This document shows, in pieces, positions 8,789 to 18,409 of a stretch of 34,649 nt of DNA. The DNA is taken from positions 1-34,649 of the forward strand of contig QXZR01000108.1 in assembly GCA_009886265.1 (NCBI GenBank). Direction: 5' to 3'. The position numbers and the translations under genes are program-made. Source of the DNA: Flavobacteriaceae bacterium (GTDB taxonomy: Bacteria > Bacteroidota > Bacteroidia > Flavobacteriales > Flavobacteriaceae). Numbering within the stretch: the first letter of the stretch is position 1; the number at the start of each line of letters is the position of its first letter. The notes under the pieces are model-generated. The model was not told the DNA's origin. It saw only the letters and a list, made by a program, of their open reading frames with translations, and ran no database searches.

Positions 8789-8818
8789 TCGAAGATTATT
8801 CAAAATTGAGGAAAATTG

Positions 8819-8826
8819 TATATTTG
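8819..8826 (+). promoter_or_regulatory. -7 box TATATTTG for greA
   Basis: Exact TAnnTTTG immediately upstream of the leader hairpin. Confidence 0.6.
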
Positions 8827-8830
8827 TCCA

Positions 8831-8857
8831 AATCCCTTACGAATTAAGGGATTTTTT
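8831..8857 (+). terminator. Terminator-like hairpin in the greA leader (candidate attenuator)
   Basis: aatccctta-cgaat-taagggatt followed by tttt: 9-bp perfect inverted repeat plus T-run, between promoter box and greA ATG. Confidence 0.65.
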
Positions 8858-8872
8858 AACTATACCCCAAAA

Positions 8873-9346
8873 ATGAGTACAGTTTCATATTATACTGCCG
8901 AAGGGCTAAAAAAATTACGTGAGGAGTTAAATCACCTCAAGGACGTAGAGCGTCCTCGCGCTTCTCAAGCAATTGGCGAGGCTCGAGACAAAGGCGACTT
9001 GAGCGAAAACGCCGAATACGATGCTGCCAAAGAAGCACAGGGTATGTTGGAAATGAAAATTTCTAAGATGGAAGAAACCCTTGCCAATGCACGTGTTATT
9101 GACGAGTCGCAGTTGGATGTTTCTAAAGTATTGGTGCTTTCTAAAGTGCGCATTAAGAACCTTGCCAACAATATGGAGATGAATTATACCCTTGTTGCTG
9201 AAAGTGAAGCCGATCTTAAGTCTGGCAAAATTTCTGTGAGCTCTCCAATTGGTAAAGGTCTATTGGGTAAAGAAGTGGGTGATGTCGCAGAGGTCTCAGT
9301 GCCAAACGGTAAAATCAAGTTTGAAATCTTATCCATTGACCGCTAA
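8873..9346 (+). CDS. greA: Transcription elongation factor GreA
   Basis: VSYYTAEGLKKLREELNHLKDVERPRASQAIGEARDKGDLSENAEYDAAKEAQGMLE. Confidence 0.97.
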   Translation: MSTVSYYTAEGLKKLREELNHLKDVERPRASQAIGEARDKGDLSENAEYDAAKEAQGMLEMKISKMEETLANARVIDESQLDVSKVLVLSKVRIKNLANNMEMNYTLVAESEADLKSGKISVSSPIGKGLLGKEVGDVAEVSVPNGKIKFEILSIDR

Positions 9347-9741
9347 TGCCGTCTTTATTTAGTCGTATTATCGCTCGTGAACTTCCTGCCTATATTGTGG
9401 CTGAAGACGAACAGCACATAGCCTTTCTAGATATCAATCCCAATGTGTTAGGGCATACCCTTTGTGTGCCAAAAAAAGAGGTTGATAAACTTTTTGATTT
9501 AAGCGCTTCCGAATACCAAGAGCTGATGATGTTTAGCCGTAGTGTGGCTGCTGCACTCAAGCAAGTGGTTTCTTGTAAGCGCATCGGATTAACAGTAATT
9601 GGCCTAGAAGTACCCCACGTTCATGTTCATCTCATTCCTTTAAATGTTATGGCAGACGCAACATTTAAAAAGAAAGTTGCGCCGTCAAAAGAAGAGATGC
9701 AAACGTTAACCCAGCAAATCAGCGCTGTTTTTAAGCAATAG
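9346..9741 (+). CDS. HIT family protein
   Basis: SLFSRIIARELPAYIVAEDEQHIAFLDINPNVLGHTLCVPKKEVDKLFDL ... HVHVHLIPLN histidine triad. Confidence 0.95.
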   Translation: MPSLFSRIIARELPAYIVAEDEQHIAFLDINPNVLGHTLCVPKKEVDKLFDLSASEYQELMMFSRSVAAALKQVVSCKRIGLTVIGLEVPHVHVHLIPLNVMADATFKKKVAPSKEEMQTLTQQISAVFKQ

Positions 9742-10891
9742 GTAATTGTATCTCAAAGCAGGTACCCGATTCTGAACTGTTAAGCAGTCTTAATTTTCCA
9801 CCGTGATATTGTGCTACAATGCGTTTTGCAAGGGCAAGACCAAGACCCCAACCCCGTTTTTTTGTTGTTACACCAGCTTCAAATACCGAGCGATGTAATT
9901 TTTTAGGAATACCACTTCCGCTATCTTGAATGGATATAAGCGCAGTCTTGTCCCATGATAATTCAATGCTAATTTTGCCTTTTCCACGGATGGCATCTAT
10001 GCTATTTTTGATAAGGTTTTCCAAGACCCAACTCATCAGTTCGGCATTGATGCTCACTTCTTTTTCTTCGCCAATCAAATGTAACTCTAGCTTAATATCC
10101 TTGGGCATACGTATCTGCATATACTCCATTATGTCTTGAATAACAGCGCTTATTTTTGTTTTATTCCTGTTTGGAAGCGATCCAATTTTGGAAAAGCGCG
10201 CACTGATGGTTTCCAAGCGTGTTACGTCGCTTTTTATTTGGTTTAACATTTTTGGGTTTACATCCTCTTCTAATATGGCCAGCCAACCCAGCAAAGATGA
10301 AATAGGCGTTCCCAATTGGTGCGCAGTCTCCTTGGCCATGCCTGTCCATAGTTTGTTTTCAACTGCTTGTTGATTGGTTTTGTAGTAGGCGTAAACCAGC
10401 CCGCCTATAAATACGACAATCAATAAAAAAGCAAAAGGGTAATATCTTAATTGGTAAATGAGGTTGGACTTACCATAATACATTTTTTGATACAAACTGT
10501 CTTTGTATGTAATTTCTATGAGTGTGTGTGCCGCGCCAAATTCCTCTTTAAGCTTCTGGATATAACCCAATGAATCTTGGGCGAGTTTTCGTTGGTTGAT
10601 ATTGTTGGAAAACAACAAGTTGTTTTGGTCGTCAACAACAATCATAGGTATGCTGTTTTCAGCAGTTAGTATTTGAAAAGTCAACGGGTCAATAGGGTTG
10701 TCAAGATCTTTGTTGGAAGCCAGTTTTTGTTGTGCTAAACCCCAAAGCTCCATCTGTTGTTTCTCGTCATCTTCTATGCGCTGAATCAGCTTATAGGTGT
10801 TCCAAAGTGTTATGCCCGCAAAGCCAAGCGCCATTATAAACCCCACCAATCGGATTAGTCGCGGATAAGCCGTTAATGTATTAGCACTCAT
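9731..10891 (-). CDS. Membrane sensor histidine kinase (orphan, no adjacent response regulator)
   Basis: Two TM segments; MAKETAHQLGTPISSLLGWLAIL H-box; N-box ENLIKNSIDAI; SIQDSGSGIPKKL; KKRGWGLGLALAKRIVAQYHGGKL. Confidence 0.92.
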   Translation of the reverse strand: MSANTLTAYPRLIRLVGFIMALGFAGITLWNTYKLIQRIEDDEKQQMELWGLAQQKLASNKDLDNPIDPLTFQILTAENSIPMIVVDDQNNLLFSNNINQRKLAQDSLGYIQKLKEEFGAAHTLIEITYKDSLYQKMYYGKSNLIYQLRYYPFAFLLIVVFIGGLVYAYYKTNQQAVENKLWTGMAKETAHQLGTPISSLLGWLAILEEDVNPKMLNQIKSDVTRLETISARFSKIGSLPNRNKTKISAVIQDIMEYMQIRMPKDIKLELHLIGEEKEVSINAELMSWVLENLIKNSIDAIRGKGKISIELSWDKTALISIQDSGSGIPKKLHRSVFEAGVTTKKRGWGLGLALAKRIVAQYHGGKLRLLNSSESGTCFEIQLPIA

Positions 10892-11036
10892 GCCTACGAA
10901 TATAGTGTAATTTCAACGTTTAGATTATCTGCAAATTGAGTAGATTTGTATTGAATTCATCTTGATTTTTAGTTTCAACCATTTTTTAGGGAATAGAAAA
11001 AGTCAATATGAGTTCATTAATAACATTAACCAAAGC

Positions 11037-11399
11037 ATGGAAATTACAGGAAAAATCAAACAAATTGACGAGACAAAAGAATATGGATCCAATGGATTTC
11101 AAAAACGCGAACTCGTTCTAACGACCGAAGAGCAATATCCACAGCATATTTTGATTGAATTTGTGCAAGATAAGTGCAACATACTCAATGCATACAATGT
11201 GGGCCAACGCATTAAAGTGGGTATTAATATTCGCGGGCGCGAATGGCAAAGTCCACAAGGCGAAGTGAAGTATTTTAATTCTATCCAAGGATGGCGTATA
11301 GATGCTATTGATGAGGCTCCAGCACCACCGCCAGCCGCACCACCATTCGAAACCATGCCTGAAACAGATAAAGAAACGCCAGACGACCTACCGTTCTAA
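11037..11399 (+). CDS. DUF3127 domain protein, SSB-like OB-fold protein with DDLPF tail
   Basis: MEITGKIKQIDETKEYGSNGFQKRELVLTTEEQYPQHILIEF...VGINIRGREWQSPQGEVKYFNSIQGWRI...ETPDDLPF. Confidence 0.85.
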   Translation: MEITGKIKQIDETKEYGSNGFQKRELVLTTEEQYPQHILIEFVQDKCNILNAYNVGQRIKVGINIRGREWQSPQGEVKYFNSIQGWRIDAIDEAPAPPPAAPPFETMPETDKETPDDLPF

Positions 11400-11406
11400 C
11401 AACAAC

Positions 11407-12039
11407 ATGTATCATCTTTCTGAAGCATTGCGTTTTCCTTCACCTCATTTGGCAACGGAAGAGGGGATAGTTGCTGTTGGTGGAGACCTACGGCCAGAAC
11501 GTGTGTTGTTGGCCTATCAAAAAGGTATTTTCCCTTGGTTTGAAAAAGATGATTTTTTAATTTGGTGGAGCCCTGACCCAAGAATGGTGCTCTTCCCCGA
11601 CCAATTGAGAATTTCCAAAAGCATGCGCACTTTTATGCGTAAAAACACCTATGAAATTACTTTCGACAAGGCTTTTAATGAAGTGGTAAAGGCTTGTGCT
11701 CGAGTCAAACGTTTTGGGCAAACAGGTACGTGGATCACACCCGGACTTATGGAAGTTTATGAAACATTACACGAGCAAGGTCACGCACATTCCGTGGAGG
11801 TTTGGGACGGCCCCGAACTTGTAGGCGGGCTCTACGGCATTGATATTGGACAGGTGTTTTGTGGTGAAAGTATGTTTTCCAAATCCAGTAATTCCAGTAA
11901 GTTGGCCTTGATATATCTCGCGCGAGAACTCAAAAAAAACAACTATAAGCTTATTGATTGTCAGGTGCCCACTGCACATTTGGCCAGTATGGGCGCAACG
12001 CCGATTTCCCGAAAAGATTTCCTCAATTACCTAGAGTAG
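11407..12039 (+). CDS. aat: Leucyl/phenylalanyl-tRNA--protein transferase
   Basis: MYHLSEALRFPSPHLATEEGIVAVGGDLRPERVLLAYQKGIFPWFEKDDFLIWWSPDPRMVLFPD...GGLYGIDIGQVFCGESMFS. Confidence 0.96.
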   Translation: MYHLSEALRFPSPHLATEEGIVAVGGDLRPERVLLAYQKGIFPWFEKDDFLIWWSPDPRMVLFPDQLRISKSMRTFMRKNTYEITFDKAFNEVVKACARVKRFGQTGTWITPGLMEVYETLHEQGHAHSVEVWDGPELVGGLYGIDIGQVFCGESMFSKSSNSSKLALIYLARELKKNNYKLIDCQVPTAHLASMGATPISRKDFLNYLE

Positions 12040-12601
12040 ACACCTCTTTGTGTCTAAAACAACCCACCACATGATCGTTAACCATACCAACGGCTTGCAT
12101 ATGGGCATACATAGTTATCTTTCCAATATATTTAAATCCCCGCTGCTTTAGGTCATTGCTCATCTGTATTGCAAGCGAAGTGGTTTGCGGTAATTCTTTT
12201 TTTTGGGTGTAATGGTTTTGAATAGGGCTCCCATTTGTATAGGCCCACATAAAATCACTAAAACAACCGACCTCCTTTTGAATTTTAATAAAGGACTGTG
12301 CATTTGAAATGGCTGCATTGATCTTCCCTCGATTGCGGATGATGCCCTTGTCTTGCATCAGCCCATCTGCGTCATAGGTTGTCATTTGGGCAATGCGATT
12401 CACGTCAAAGTCATAAAAGGTCTTGCGAAAGTTATCGCGCTTCTGTAAGACCGACCACCAAGATAAGCCCGCTTGGAATGTTTCCAGTAGTAGGGCTTCA
12501 AACAATTTTACATCATCGTAAATGGGAACGCCCCATTCCGTGTCATGATAGGCAATGTAAGTGGGGTTTGCCAAACACCAGTCACAGCGATAAGGTTCCA
12601 T
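12023..12601 (-). CDS. tag: DNA-3-methyladenine glycosylase I
   Basis: CDWCLANPTYIAYHDTEWGVPIYDDVKLFEALLLETFQAGLSWWSVLQKRDNFRKTF. Confidence 0.95.
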   Translation of the reverse strand: MEPYRCDWCLANPTYIAYHDTEWGVPIYDDVKLFEALLLETFQAGLSWWSVLQKRDNFRKTFYDFDVNRIAQMTTYDADGLMQDKGIIRNRGKINAAISNAQSFIKIQKEVGCFSDFMWAYTNGSPIQNHYTQKKELPQTTSLAIQMSNDLKQRGFKYIGKITMYAHMQAVGMVNDHVVGCFRHKEVSTLGN

Positions 12602-12603
12602 AG

Positions 12604-13311
12604 TCAGGATTTTGCTTCTAAACTATGCAAAAATGCATCAAGTGTCAAGGCGGCTGATAGTGGATAGCTGCCTATGGCAGTTCTTTTTAAGGATGTAAGA
12701 TGCGCTCCACAGCCAAGTTTTTGGCCAAAATCGTGGGCTAGTGAACGAATGTAAGTTCCCTTACTACAGCTAACAGAAAAGCTAACATCTGGCATATTGA
12801 CGTCTGTTAATTCAAAATCGGTAATCTGCACTTCTCTAGATGGGATTTCAATTGTTTTTCCAGCTCTGGCCAGGGTGTACAAACGCTTTCCGTCTTTTTT
12901 TATGGCAGCGTATATGGGTGGTTTTTGTTGAATATTTCCCAAAAAACCAGCACGCACTTCTTCTAGCATTGCAGCGGAAATGTGGTCTGTGGGCTTTGGA
13001 TCGCTGACGCTGGTTTCCAAATCATAAGATGGTGTTGTAGCGCCCAAACGAAAGCTTCCTGTATAGGTTTTGTGCATTCCCATAAATTGCGCAATTTGTT
13101 TGGTCATGCGTCCTGTGCATATTAGCATCAATCCTGTAGCCAAAGGGTCTAAGGTGCCGGCGTGCCCAACTTTGATTTTTTTGATATCAAATTCTTTTCG
13201 AATGGCCCATCGCATTTTGTTTACCACTTGAAATGAAGTCCACGTAAGGGGCTTGTCAATGAGCAAAAGCTGCCCTTCTAAAAATGCTTCTTTTGTGCGT
13301 ATTATATCCAT
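12604..13311 (-). CDS. truB: tRNA pseudouridine(55) synthase TruB
   Basis: LLLIDKPLTWTSFQVVNKMRWAIR...KVGHAGTLDPLATGLMLICTGRMTK. Confidence 0.96.
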   Translation of the reverse strand: MDIIRTKEAFLEGQLLLIDKPLTWTSFQVVNKMRWAIRKEFDIKKIKVGHAGTLDPLATGLMLICTGRMTKQIAQFMGMHKTYTGSFRLGATTPSYDLETSVSDPKPTDHISAAMLEEVRAGFLGNIQQKPPIYAAIKKDGKRLYTLARAGKTIEIPSREVQITDFELTDVNMPDVSFSVSCSKGTYIRSLAHDFGQKLGCGAHLTSLKRTAIGSYPLSAALTLDAFLHSLEAKS

Positions 13312-14096
13312 GCAACTACAGATGCGGTTATGCCAACGATGAGGCAGTAAATAGCAAAATAACTAAGCTTGCTGCGTTTAACAAGTGCAATCATCCACGT
13401 ACAAGCCAAAACTCCTGAGGCTAAGGCAGCCAAAAACCCTACACTCATAGGTAGTAGGTCAAAACTAATATTTGCAGTTGCTTCTTGATCTAATATTGAT
13501 TTGGCCATGCTGCCCAAAATAAGCGGGATAACCATTAAAAAGGAAAACCGCGCTGCTTCAGGCCTGCTGACTCCAATGAGTAAGGCAACGGCAATTGTAG
13601 CGCCACTTCTCGATATCCCCGGAAGAATGGCAATCGCTTGCGCAATCCCAATGAGCAAAGCAATGTTGTAGGTGATGGGTTGCTTTTTGCTTGATGCCTT
13701 GTCGGTAAAAAAAAGCAAAACCGCTGTTAAACACAGCATAGCACCCACCAATGCTAAGTTTGTGTCAAAAAGTGCTGTTATTTGATCTTCAAAGAATAAG
13801 CCTATCACCACTGCAGGTATCATGGATACCACAACATAGCCAACAAAAGCGCGGGTTTCGGGCTGATCTTTTTTAAATATTCCACTAAGGATTGCTACAA
13901 TATCTTTTCTAAAAACAATTATGGTTGCAATTGCAGTGGCTGCGTGTACTAGAATAGTAAAAAGGAGATTTTCAGCGGGCAGTTGATCGTTGCCGAGAAT
14001 GGCCGTAAACAGTGCCAAATGACCACTTGATGATACAGGTAAAAATTCGGTTAGTCCTTGAACAACCCCCAATAAAATGGCTTCCCAAAAACCCAT
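13302..14096 (-). CDS. uppP: Undecaprenyl-diphosphate phosphatase
   Basis: EAILLGVVQGLTEFLPVSSSGHLAL ... ILPGISRSGATI. Confidence 0.96.
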   Translation of the reverse strand: MGFWEAILLGVVQGLTEFLPVSSSGHLALFTAILGNDQLPAENLLFTILVHAATAIATIIVFRKDIVAILSGIFKKDQPETRAFVGYVVVSMIPAVVIGLFFEDQITALFDTNLALVGAMLCLTAVLLFFTDKASSKKQPITYNIALLIGIAQAIAILPGISRSGATIAVALLIGVSRPEAARFSFLMVIPLILGSMAKSILDQEATANISFDLLPMSVGFLAALASGVLACTWMIALVKRSKLSYFAIYCLIVGITASVVAWI

Positions 14097-14326
14097 TATT
14101 TCTTTTTAGTAGCTAAAATAGCCACCACCAAAATCGCAAATCCTGCCAATACCAATGTGGGTGCTACACGAATGCGTAATGGGCTATACATTTCGGGATT
14201 AAATACGTTGGGGTCATCGCTGCCTCCACCCGTCATAAGTACAAAACCTAATACGATTAGTGCAACGCCTATACCCATAATGCGGTAGGCGCGTTTGCCA
14301 AATAAAAACTCTTTTTCGTTTTTCAT
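14096..14326 (-). CDS. DUF3098 small membrane protein
   Basis: MKNEKEFLFGKRAYRIMGIGVALIVLGFVLMTGGGSDDPNVFNPEMYSPLRIRVAPTLVLAGF; located between ftsX and uppP. Confidence 0.85.
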   Translation of the reverse strand: MKNEKEFLFGKRAYRIMGIGVALIVLGFVLMTGGGSDDPNVFNPEMYSPLRIRVAPTLVLAGFAILVVAILATKKK

Positions 14327-14327
14327 A

Positions 14328-15197
14328 TCAATACACAATATCATAGGTTAATTTGAGGTGTCTTTGGGTGGCAAAAAAAGCACTGATGGCACTTATCAGT
14401 ACTGAACAAAGCAGAATACCTGCCGACAACAATGCAATATTCTCAACGGACCCCCACCAGTCAACTTGAGGCGCCAAGCGCACCAAAAAACGTAAAAGGC
14501 CTGCAAAGCCAGCCAGCGCAAGCGCTGCACTAATGATACCCAAAAGCATATAACGCCACAAAAAGGGACGTCGAATAAATCCTTTCCGTGCACCTACCAA
14601 TAACATGGTTTGAATCACCAGTCGTTTGCTGTAAATCGACAATTTGATAGAGTGGTTGATGAGCAATAAGGCAATAGTCACAAAGACAGCACTACAAACG
14701 AGTAGCCAAAAACCGAAGCGTTCAATGTTCTGGTTTAGTAAAACAATAAGTGGTCTGTCGTATAGCACTTCAGAAATAAAGGGCTTTTGCTCCATGACGT
14801 CGCTTAGACTATCCAATACTTCGGTAGTGACAAATTCGGCCTTGAGTCCAATGTCTAGCGCATCTTGTAAGGGGTTATAGCCTAAAAAATCCATAAAATC
14901 TTCACCAATGGTGGCACTGTGCTCTGCGGCAGCAGTTTCCTTGGATACAAAGCGAACCGATTTGGTAAAGGGCGCCAATCGCATGGTGGTTGTCAGTTGT
15001 TCTCGTTCCATTTCTTTGGTTTCATCATCCAAAAAAACGGTCATGGTAACCTGTTCTTTAAAATAATTGGCAATGGACTGACTGTTGAGCAGGACAAAGC
15101 CCAAAACGCTCAATACAAAAAGCACCAAAGCAGTACTGCTTACAACAGAAAGATAAGAGGTTAAAAGACGGCGTTTGTATATACGAGTTGCAGACAT
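14328..15197 (-). CDS. ftsX: Cell division protein FtsX-like permease
   Basis: LTSYLSVVSSTALVLFVLSVLGFVLLNSQSIANYFKEQVTMTVFLDDETKEMEREQL...SKETAAAEHSATIGEDFMDFLGYNPL. Confidence 0.9.
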   Translation of the reverse strand: MSATRIYKRRLLTSYLSVVSSTALVLFVLSVLGFVLLNSQSIANYFKEQVTMTVFLDDETKEMEREQLTTTMRLAPFTKSVRFVSKETAAAEHSATIGEDFMDFLGYNPLQDALDIGLKAEFVTTEVLDSLSDVMEQKPFISEVLYDRPLIVLLNQNIERFGFWLLVCSAVFVTIALLLINHSIKLSIYSKRLVIQTMLLVGARKGFIRRPFLWRYMLLGIISAALALAGFAGLLRFLVRLAPQVDWWGSVENIALLSAGILLCSVLISAISAFFATQRHLKLTYDIVY

Positions 15198-15275
15198 AGT
15201 TGTTCTATGCCATAAAAATAGAAAATATGACGGAACAAATCTCACTCTTATCAATAAAGCTCGTGTTTAAAATGT

Positions 15276-15283
15276 TATTTTTG
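15276..15283 (+). promoter_or_regulatory. -7 box TATTTTTG for leuS
   Basis: Exact TAnnTTTG 17 nt upstream of the leuS ATG. Confidence 0.5.
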
Positions 15284-15299
15284 TTGCTTAATTGCACAC

Positions 15300-18113
15300 A
15301 TGGGGTATCCTTTTCAAGAGATAGAAAAAAAATGGCAGGCGATTTGGGCAACAAAAGAAACCTATAAAGTTGTACAACCATCCGACAAGCCAAAGTATTA
15401 TGTGCTTGATATGTTTCCCTATCCATCTGGTGCTGGTCTTCACGTTGGGCATCCCTTGGGTTATATTGCAAGTGATATAGTTGCGCGCTACAAACGCCAT
15501 AGCGGTTTTAACGTTTTGCACCCGCAAGGCTATGACTCTTTCGGGCTACCCGCTGAGCAATATGCCATCCAAACGGGTCAACACCCAGCCATCACAACCG
15601 AAACCAACATCAAACGCTATAGAGAACAGCTCGATCGCATGGGCTTTTCTTTTGATTGGTCACGGGAGGTGCGCACCTCAGACCCCTCTTATTACCGCTG
15701 GACACAGTGGATTTTTTCATTGCTCTTTGATGCGTGGTACGACAAGAACCAAGATAAGGCACGTGGTATAGGTGCACTTGTTGCACATCTTGAAAAGCAT
15801 GGAACGCAAGATTTAAACGCTGTTTGTGATGAGGAAACGCCATCGCTAACTGCAGCTGCATGGCAGCAAATGGACGCAACTGCACAGGAGCAATTTCTGT
15901 TGTATTATCGCTTGACCTATTTGGCAGAAACAGAAGTAAATTGGTGCCCCGCTTTGGGAACCGTACTCGCCAATGATGAGGTAATTCAAGGGGCTTCTGA
16001 ACGAGGCGGACACCCAGTAGAGCGCAAAAAAATGAAGCAGTGGAGCATGCGTATTTCTGCCTATGCCGACCGACTACTCGAAGGACTGAACGATATTGAT
16101 TGGCCTGAGCCACTCAAAGAAATGCAACGGAACTGGATTGGCAAATCCGTGGGTGCAAGTGTTCGTTTTCCAATAGAAAACAGCGATCGTAAAATAGAAG
16201 TGTTTACCACTAGAGCTGACACCCTTTTTGGTGTTACTTTTTTGACGTTGGCTCCAGAACACGAATGGGTAGCTGAAATTACTACAGATGAACAACGCGA
16301 AGCGGTTGTTGCCTATGTTACGCAAACAGCACAACGCAGCGAACGCGAGCGGATGAGCGATGTTTCACGTATAAGCGGTGTGTTTACAGGTGCCTATGCC
16401 ATTCACCCTGTTACCAATGAAAAAGTACCCATTTGGATAGGCGATTATGTATTGGCGGGATATGGAACAGGAGCAGTAATGGCCGTGCCTTGTGGAGATC
16501 AACGCGACTTCGATTTTGCCAAGCACTTCGAGCTACCGATTAAAAATATTTTCAAGGACGTTGATATTGCTGAAGCGGCTTTTTCGGATAAAGAAAAGAC
16601 TGTGATTGCGAACTCAGATTTTCTCGACGGACTTTCATATGTTGATGCCACTCAAAAAATTATTGAACATTTAGGCGCAATAGGCATGGGCGAAGGCGCT
16701 ACTACCTATCGCTTGCGCGATGCGGTTTTTAGCCGTCAGCGCTATTGGGGCGAGCCCATTCCCATGTATTTTGTCGAGGGGCTTCCAAGGCTTATTCCAG
16801 ATGATTGTCTGCCTTTGGAATTGCCAGAAGTTTCAAAATATTTACCCACCTCAGATGGCGCACCGCCACTGGGCAATGCAACACATTGGGCTTGGGACTC
16901 TAAGCAAAACAAGGTTGTTTCTAACGACTTAATTGACAACAAGCATGTGTTTCCATTGGAAAAGAACACCATGCCAGGTTGGGCGGGTAGCTCGTGGTAT
17001 TTTAATCGTTATATGGATGCGCAAAATACCGAGGCTTTTGCCAGTAAAGAGGCATTGAACTATTGGAAAGAAGTTGACCTGTATTTGGGAGGAAGTGAAC
17101 ACGCCACAGGGCACTTGCTATACTCCAGATTTTGGCAATACTTTATGTATGACTTGGGTCTTGTCCCCGTAAAAAACTACGCCAAAAAACTCATCAATCA
17201 GGGTATGATATTGGGCGAAAGTGCTTTTGTTTACCGACTTGCCGACACCCAAACCTATCTTTCTAAAGGACTTTGCAGCGGTAAAGAAGTCATTCCCGTT
17301 CATGTGGACGTTTCTTTGGTGTCTCCACAGAACGAATTGGATATTGAGGGTGTAAAAAAATGGCAACCCCATTTTGCCGATGCTAGCTTTGAATTAGAAG
17401 ATGGCAAATACATTGTTGGGCGCGAGGTAGAAAAAATGTCGAAGTCGAAGTATAATGTCGTCAATCCAGATGCCATTTGCAATCGATATGGGGCAGATAC
17501 CCTTCGCATGTATGAGATGTTTTTAGGCCCTATTGAACAGGCCAAGCCATGGAATACAGCGGGTATTTCAGGAGTCAGTAATTTTTTAAATAAGTTCTGG
17601 CGATTATTCCACCAATCGGATGTCTTTGGTGTGAGTGCGGAGAATCCTTCAAAAGCATCGTTAAAAACATTGCACAAAACCATTGAAAAAGTAACTCAAG
17701 ACATAGAAGCTTTTTCGCTGAATACTTCGGTTAGCGCCTTTATGATTGCAACCAACGAACTCACTTCGGAAAACTGTAATCAGCGTGAAATTCTAGAGCC
17801 ATTGACCATACTTCTTGCGCCATTTGCGCCTCATATTTGCGAGGAGCTTTGGGCGTTGTTGGGACATTCAGCGTCTATCACGACGGCTGCATATCCTATT
17901 CCTGATCCTGCCTATCTTAAAGATGACACCAAAGAATATCCCATAAGTTTTAATGGGAAGATGCGTTTTACGTTGTCGTTAGGCACCGCTTTGAGCAAGA
18001 ACGAAATAGAAGCTGCTGTGATGCAAGACGTGCGTACCCAATCGTATTTAGATGGGAAGGCTGCAAAAAAGGTAATCGTCGTCCCTAATAAAATTGTCAA
18101 TATTGTTATTTAA
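15300..18113 (+). CDS. leuS: Leucyl-tRNA synthetase
   Basis: YYVLDMFPYPSGAGLHVGHPLGYIASDIVARYKRHSGFNVLHPQGYDSFGLPAEQYAI ... YIVGREVEKMSKSKYNVVNPD (KMSKS). Confidence 0.98.
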   Translation: MGYPFQEIEKKWQAIWATKETYKVVQPSDKPKYYVLDMFPYPSGAGLHVGHPLGYIASDIVARYKRHSGFNVLHPQGYDSFGLPAEQYAIQTGQHPAITTETNIKRYREQLDRMGFSFDWSREVRTSDPSYYRWTQWIFSLLFDAWYDKNQDKARGIGALVAHLEKHGTQDLNAVCDEETPSLTAAAWQQMDATAQEQFLLYYRLTYLAETEVNWCPALGTVLANDEVIQGASERGGHPVERKKMKQWSMRISAYADRLLEGLNDIDWPEPLKEMQRNWIGKSVGASVRFPIENSDRKIEVFTTRADTLFGVTFLTLAPEHEWVAEITTDEQREAVVAYVTQTAQRSERERMSDVSRISGVFTGAYAIHPVTNEKVPIWIGDYVLAGYGTGAVMAVPCGDQRDFDFAKHFELPIKNIFKDVDIAEAAFSDKEKTVIANSDFLDGLSYVDATQKIIEHLGAIGMGEGATTYRLRDAVFSRQRYWGEPIPMYFVEGLPRLIPDDCLPLELPEVSKYLPTSDGAPPLGNATHWAWDSKQNKVVSNDLIDNKHVFPLEKNTMPGWAGSSWYFNRYMDAQNTEAFASKEALNYWKEVDLYLGGSEHATGHLLYSRFWQYFMYDLGLVPVKNYAKKLINQGMILGESAFVYRLADTQTYLSKGLCSGKEVIPVHVDVSLVSPQNELDIEGVKKWQPHFADASFELEDGKYIVGREVEKMSKSKYNVVNPDAICNRYGADTLRMYEMFLGPIEQAKPWNTAGISGVSNFLNKFWRLFHQSDVFGVSAENPSKASLKTLHKTIEKVTQDIEAFSLNTSVSAFMIATNELTSENCNQREILEPLTILLAPFAPHICEELWALLGHSASITTAAYPIPDPAYLKDDTKEYPISFNGKMRFTLSLGTALSKNEIEAAVMQDVRTQSYLDGKAAKKVIVVPNKIVNIVI

Positions 18114-18114
18114 T

Positions 18115-18372
18115 ATGATAAACCCAGAATACATTGGTTTTTTTGCTGCCACGCTAACCACCTCCGCATTTTTACCACAGGCGTTTAAAATTTGGAATTC
18201 CAAAAAGGCTGACGGTTTGTCACTCACGATGTATTTGGTGATGGCTGTAGGCACCCTAAGTTGGCTTGCTTATGGTCTATTGATTGAAAGTCCTTCTGTA
18301 ATCGTTGCCAACAGCATATCTGTCTCTATAATTGTATTTATTATTACTTTTATAATTCGCTCAAAAAAGTAG
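18115..18372 (+). CDS. SemiSWEET / PQ-loop family transporter
   Basis: 85 aa, IGFFAATLTTSAFLPQAFKIWNSKKADGLSLTMYLVMAVGTLSWLAYGLL: PQ-loop, three TM segments. Confidence 0.9.
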   Translation: MINPEYIGFFAATLTTSAFLPQAFKIWNSKKADGLSLTMYLVMAVGTLSWLAYGLLIESPSVIVANSISVSIIVFIITFIIRSKK

Positions 18373-18409
18373 AATGGTATTGTTTTTGTCACTTAAATAT
18401 TAAAAAACT

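Noticed and set aside
11005-11118. Overlapping upstream ORF (ATG AGT TCA TTA ATA...) ahead of and into the DUF3127 gene
   Set aside because: Short and out of frame, with no conserved product; plausible by chance in an AT-rich leader.
15610-16113. 167-aa minus-strand ORF inside leuS
   Set aside because: Shadow ORF opposite leuS with no recognisable domain; same verdict for 16074-16334, 17118-17372 and 17300-17683.
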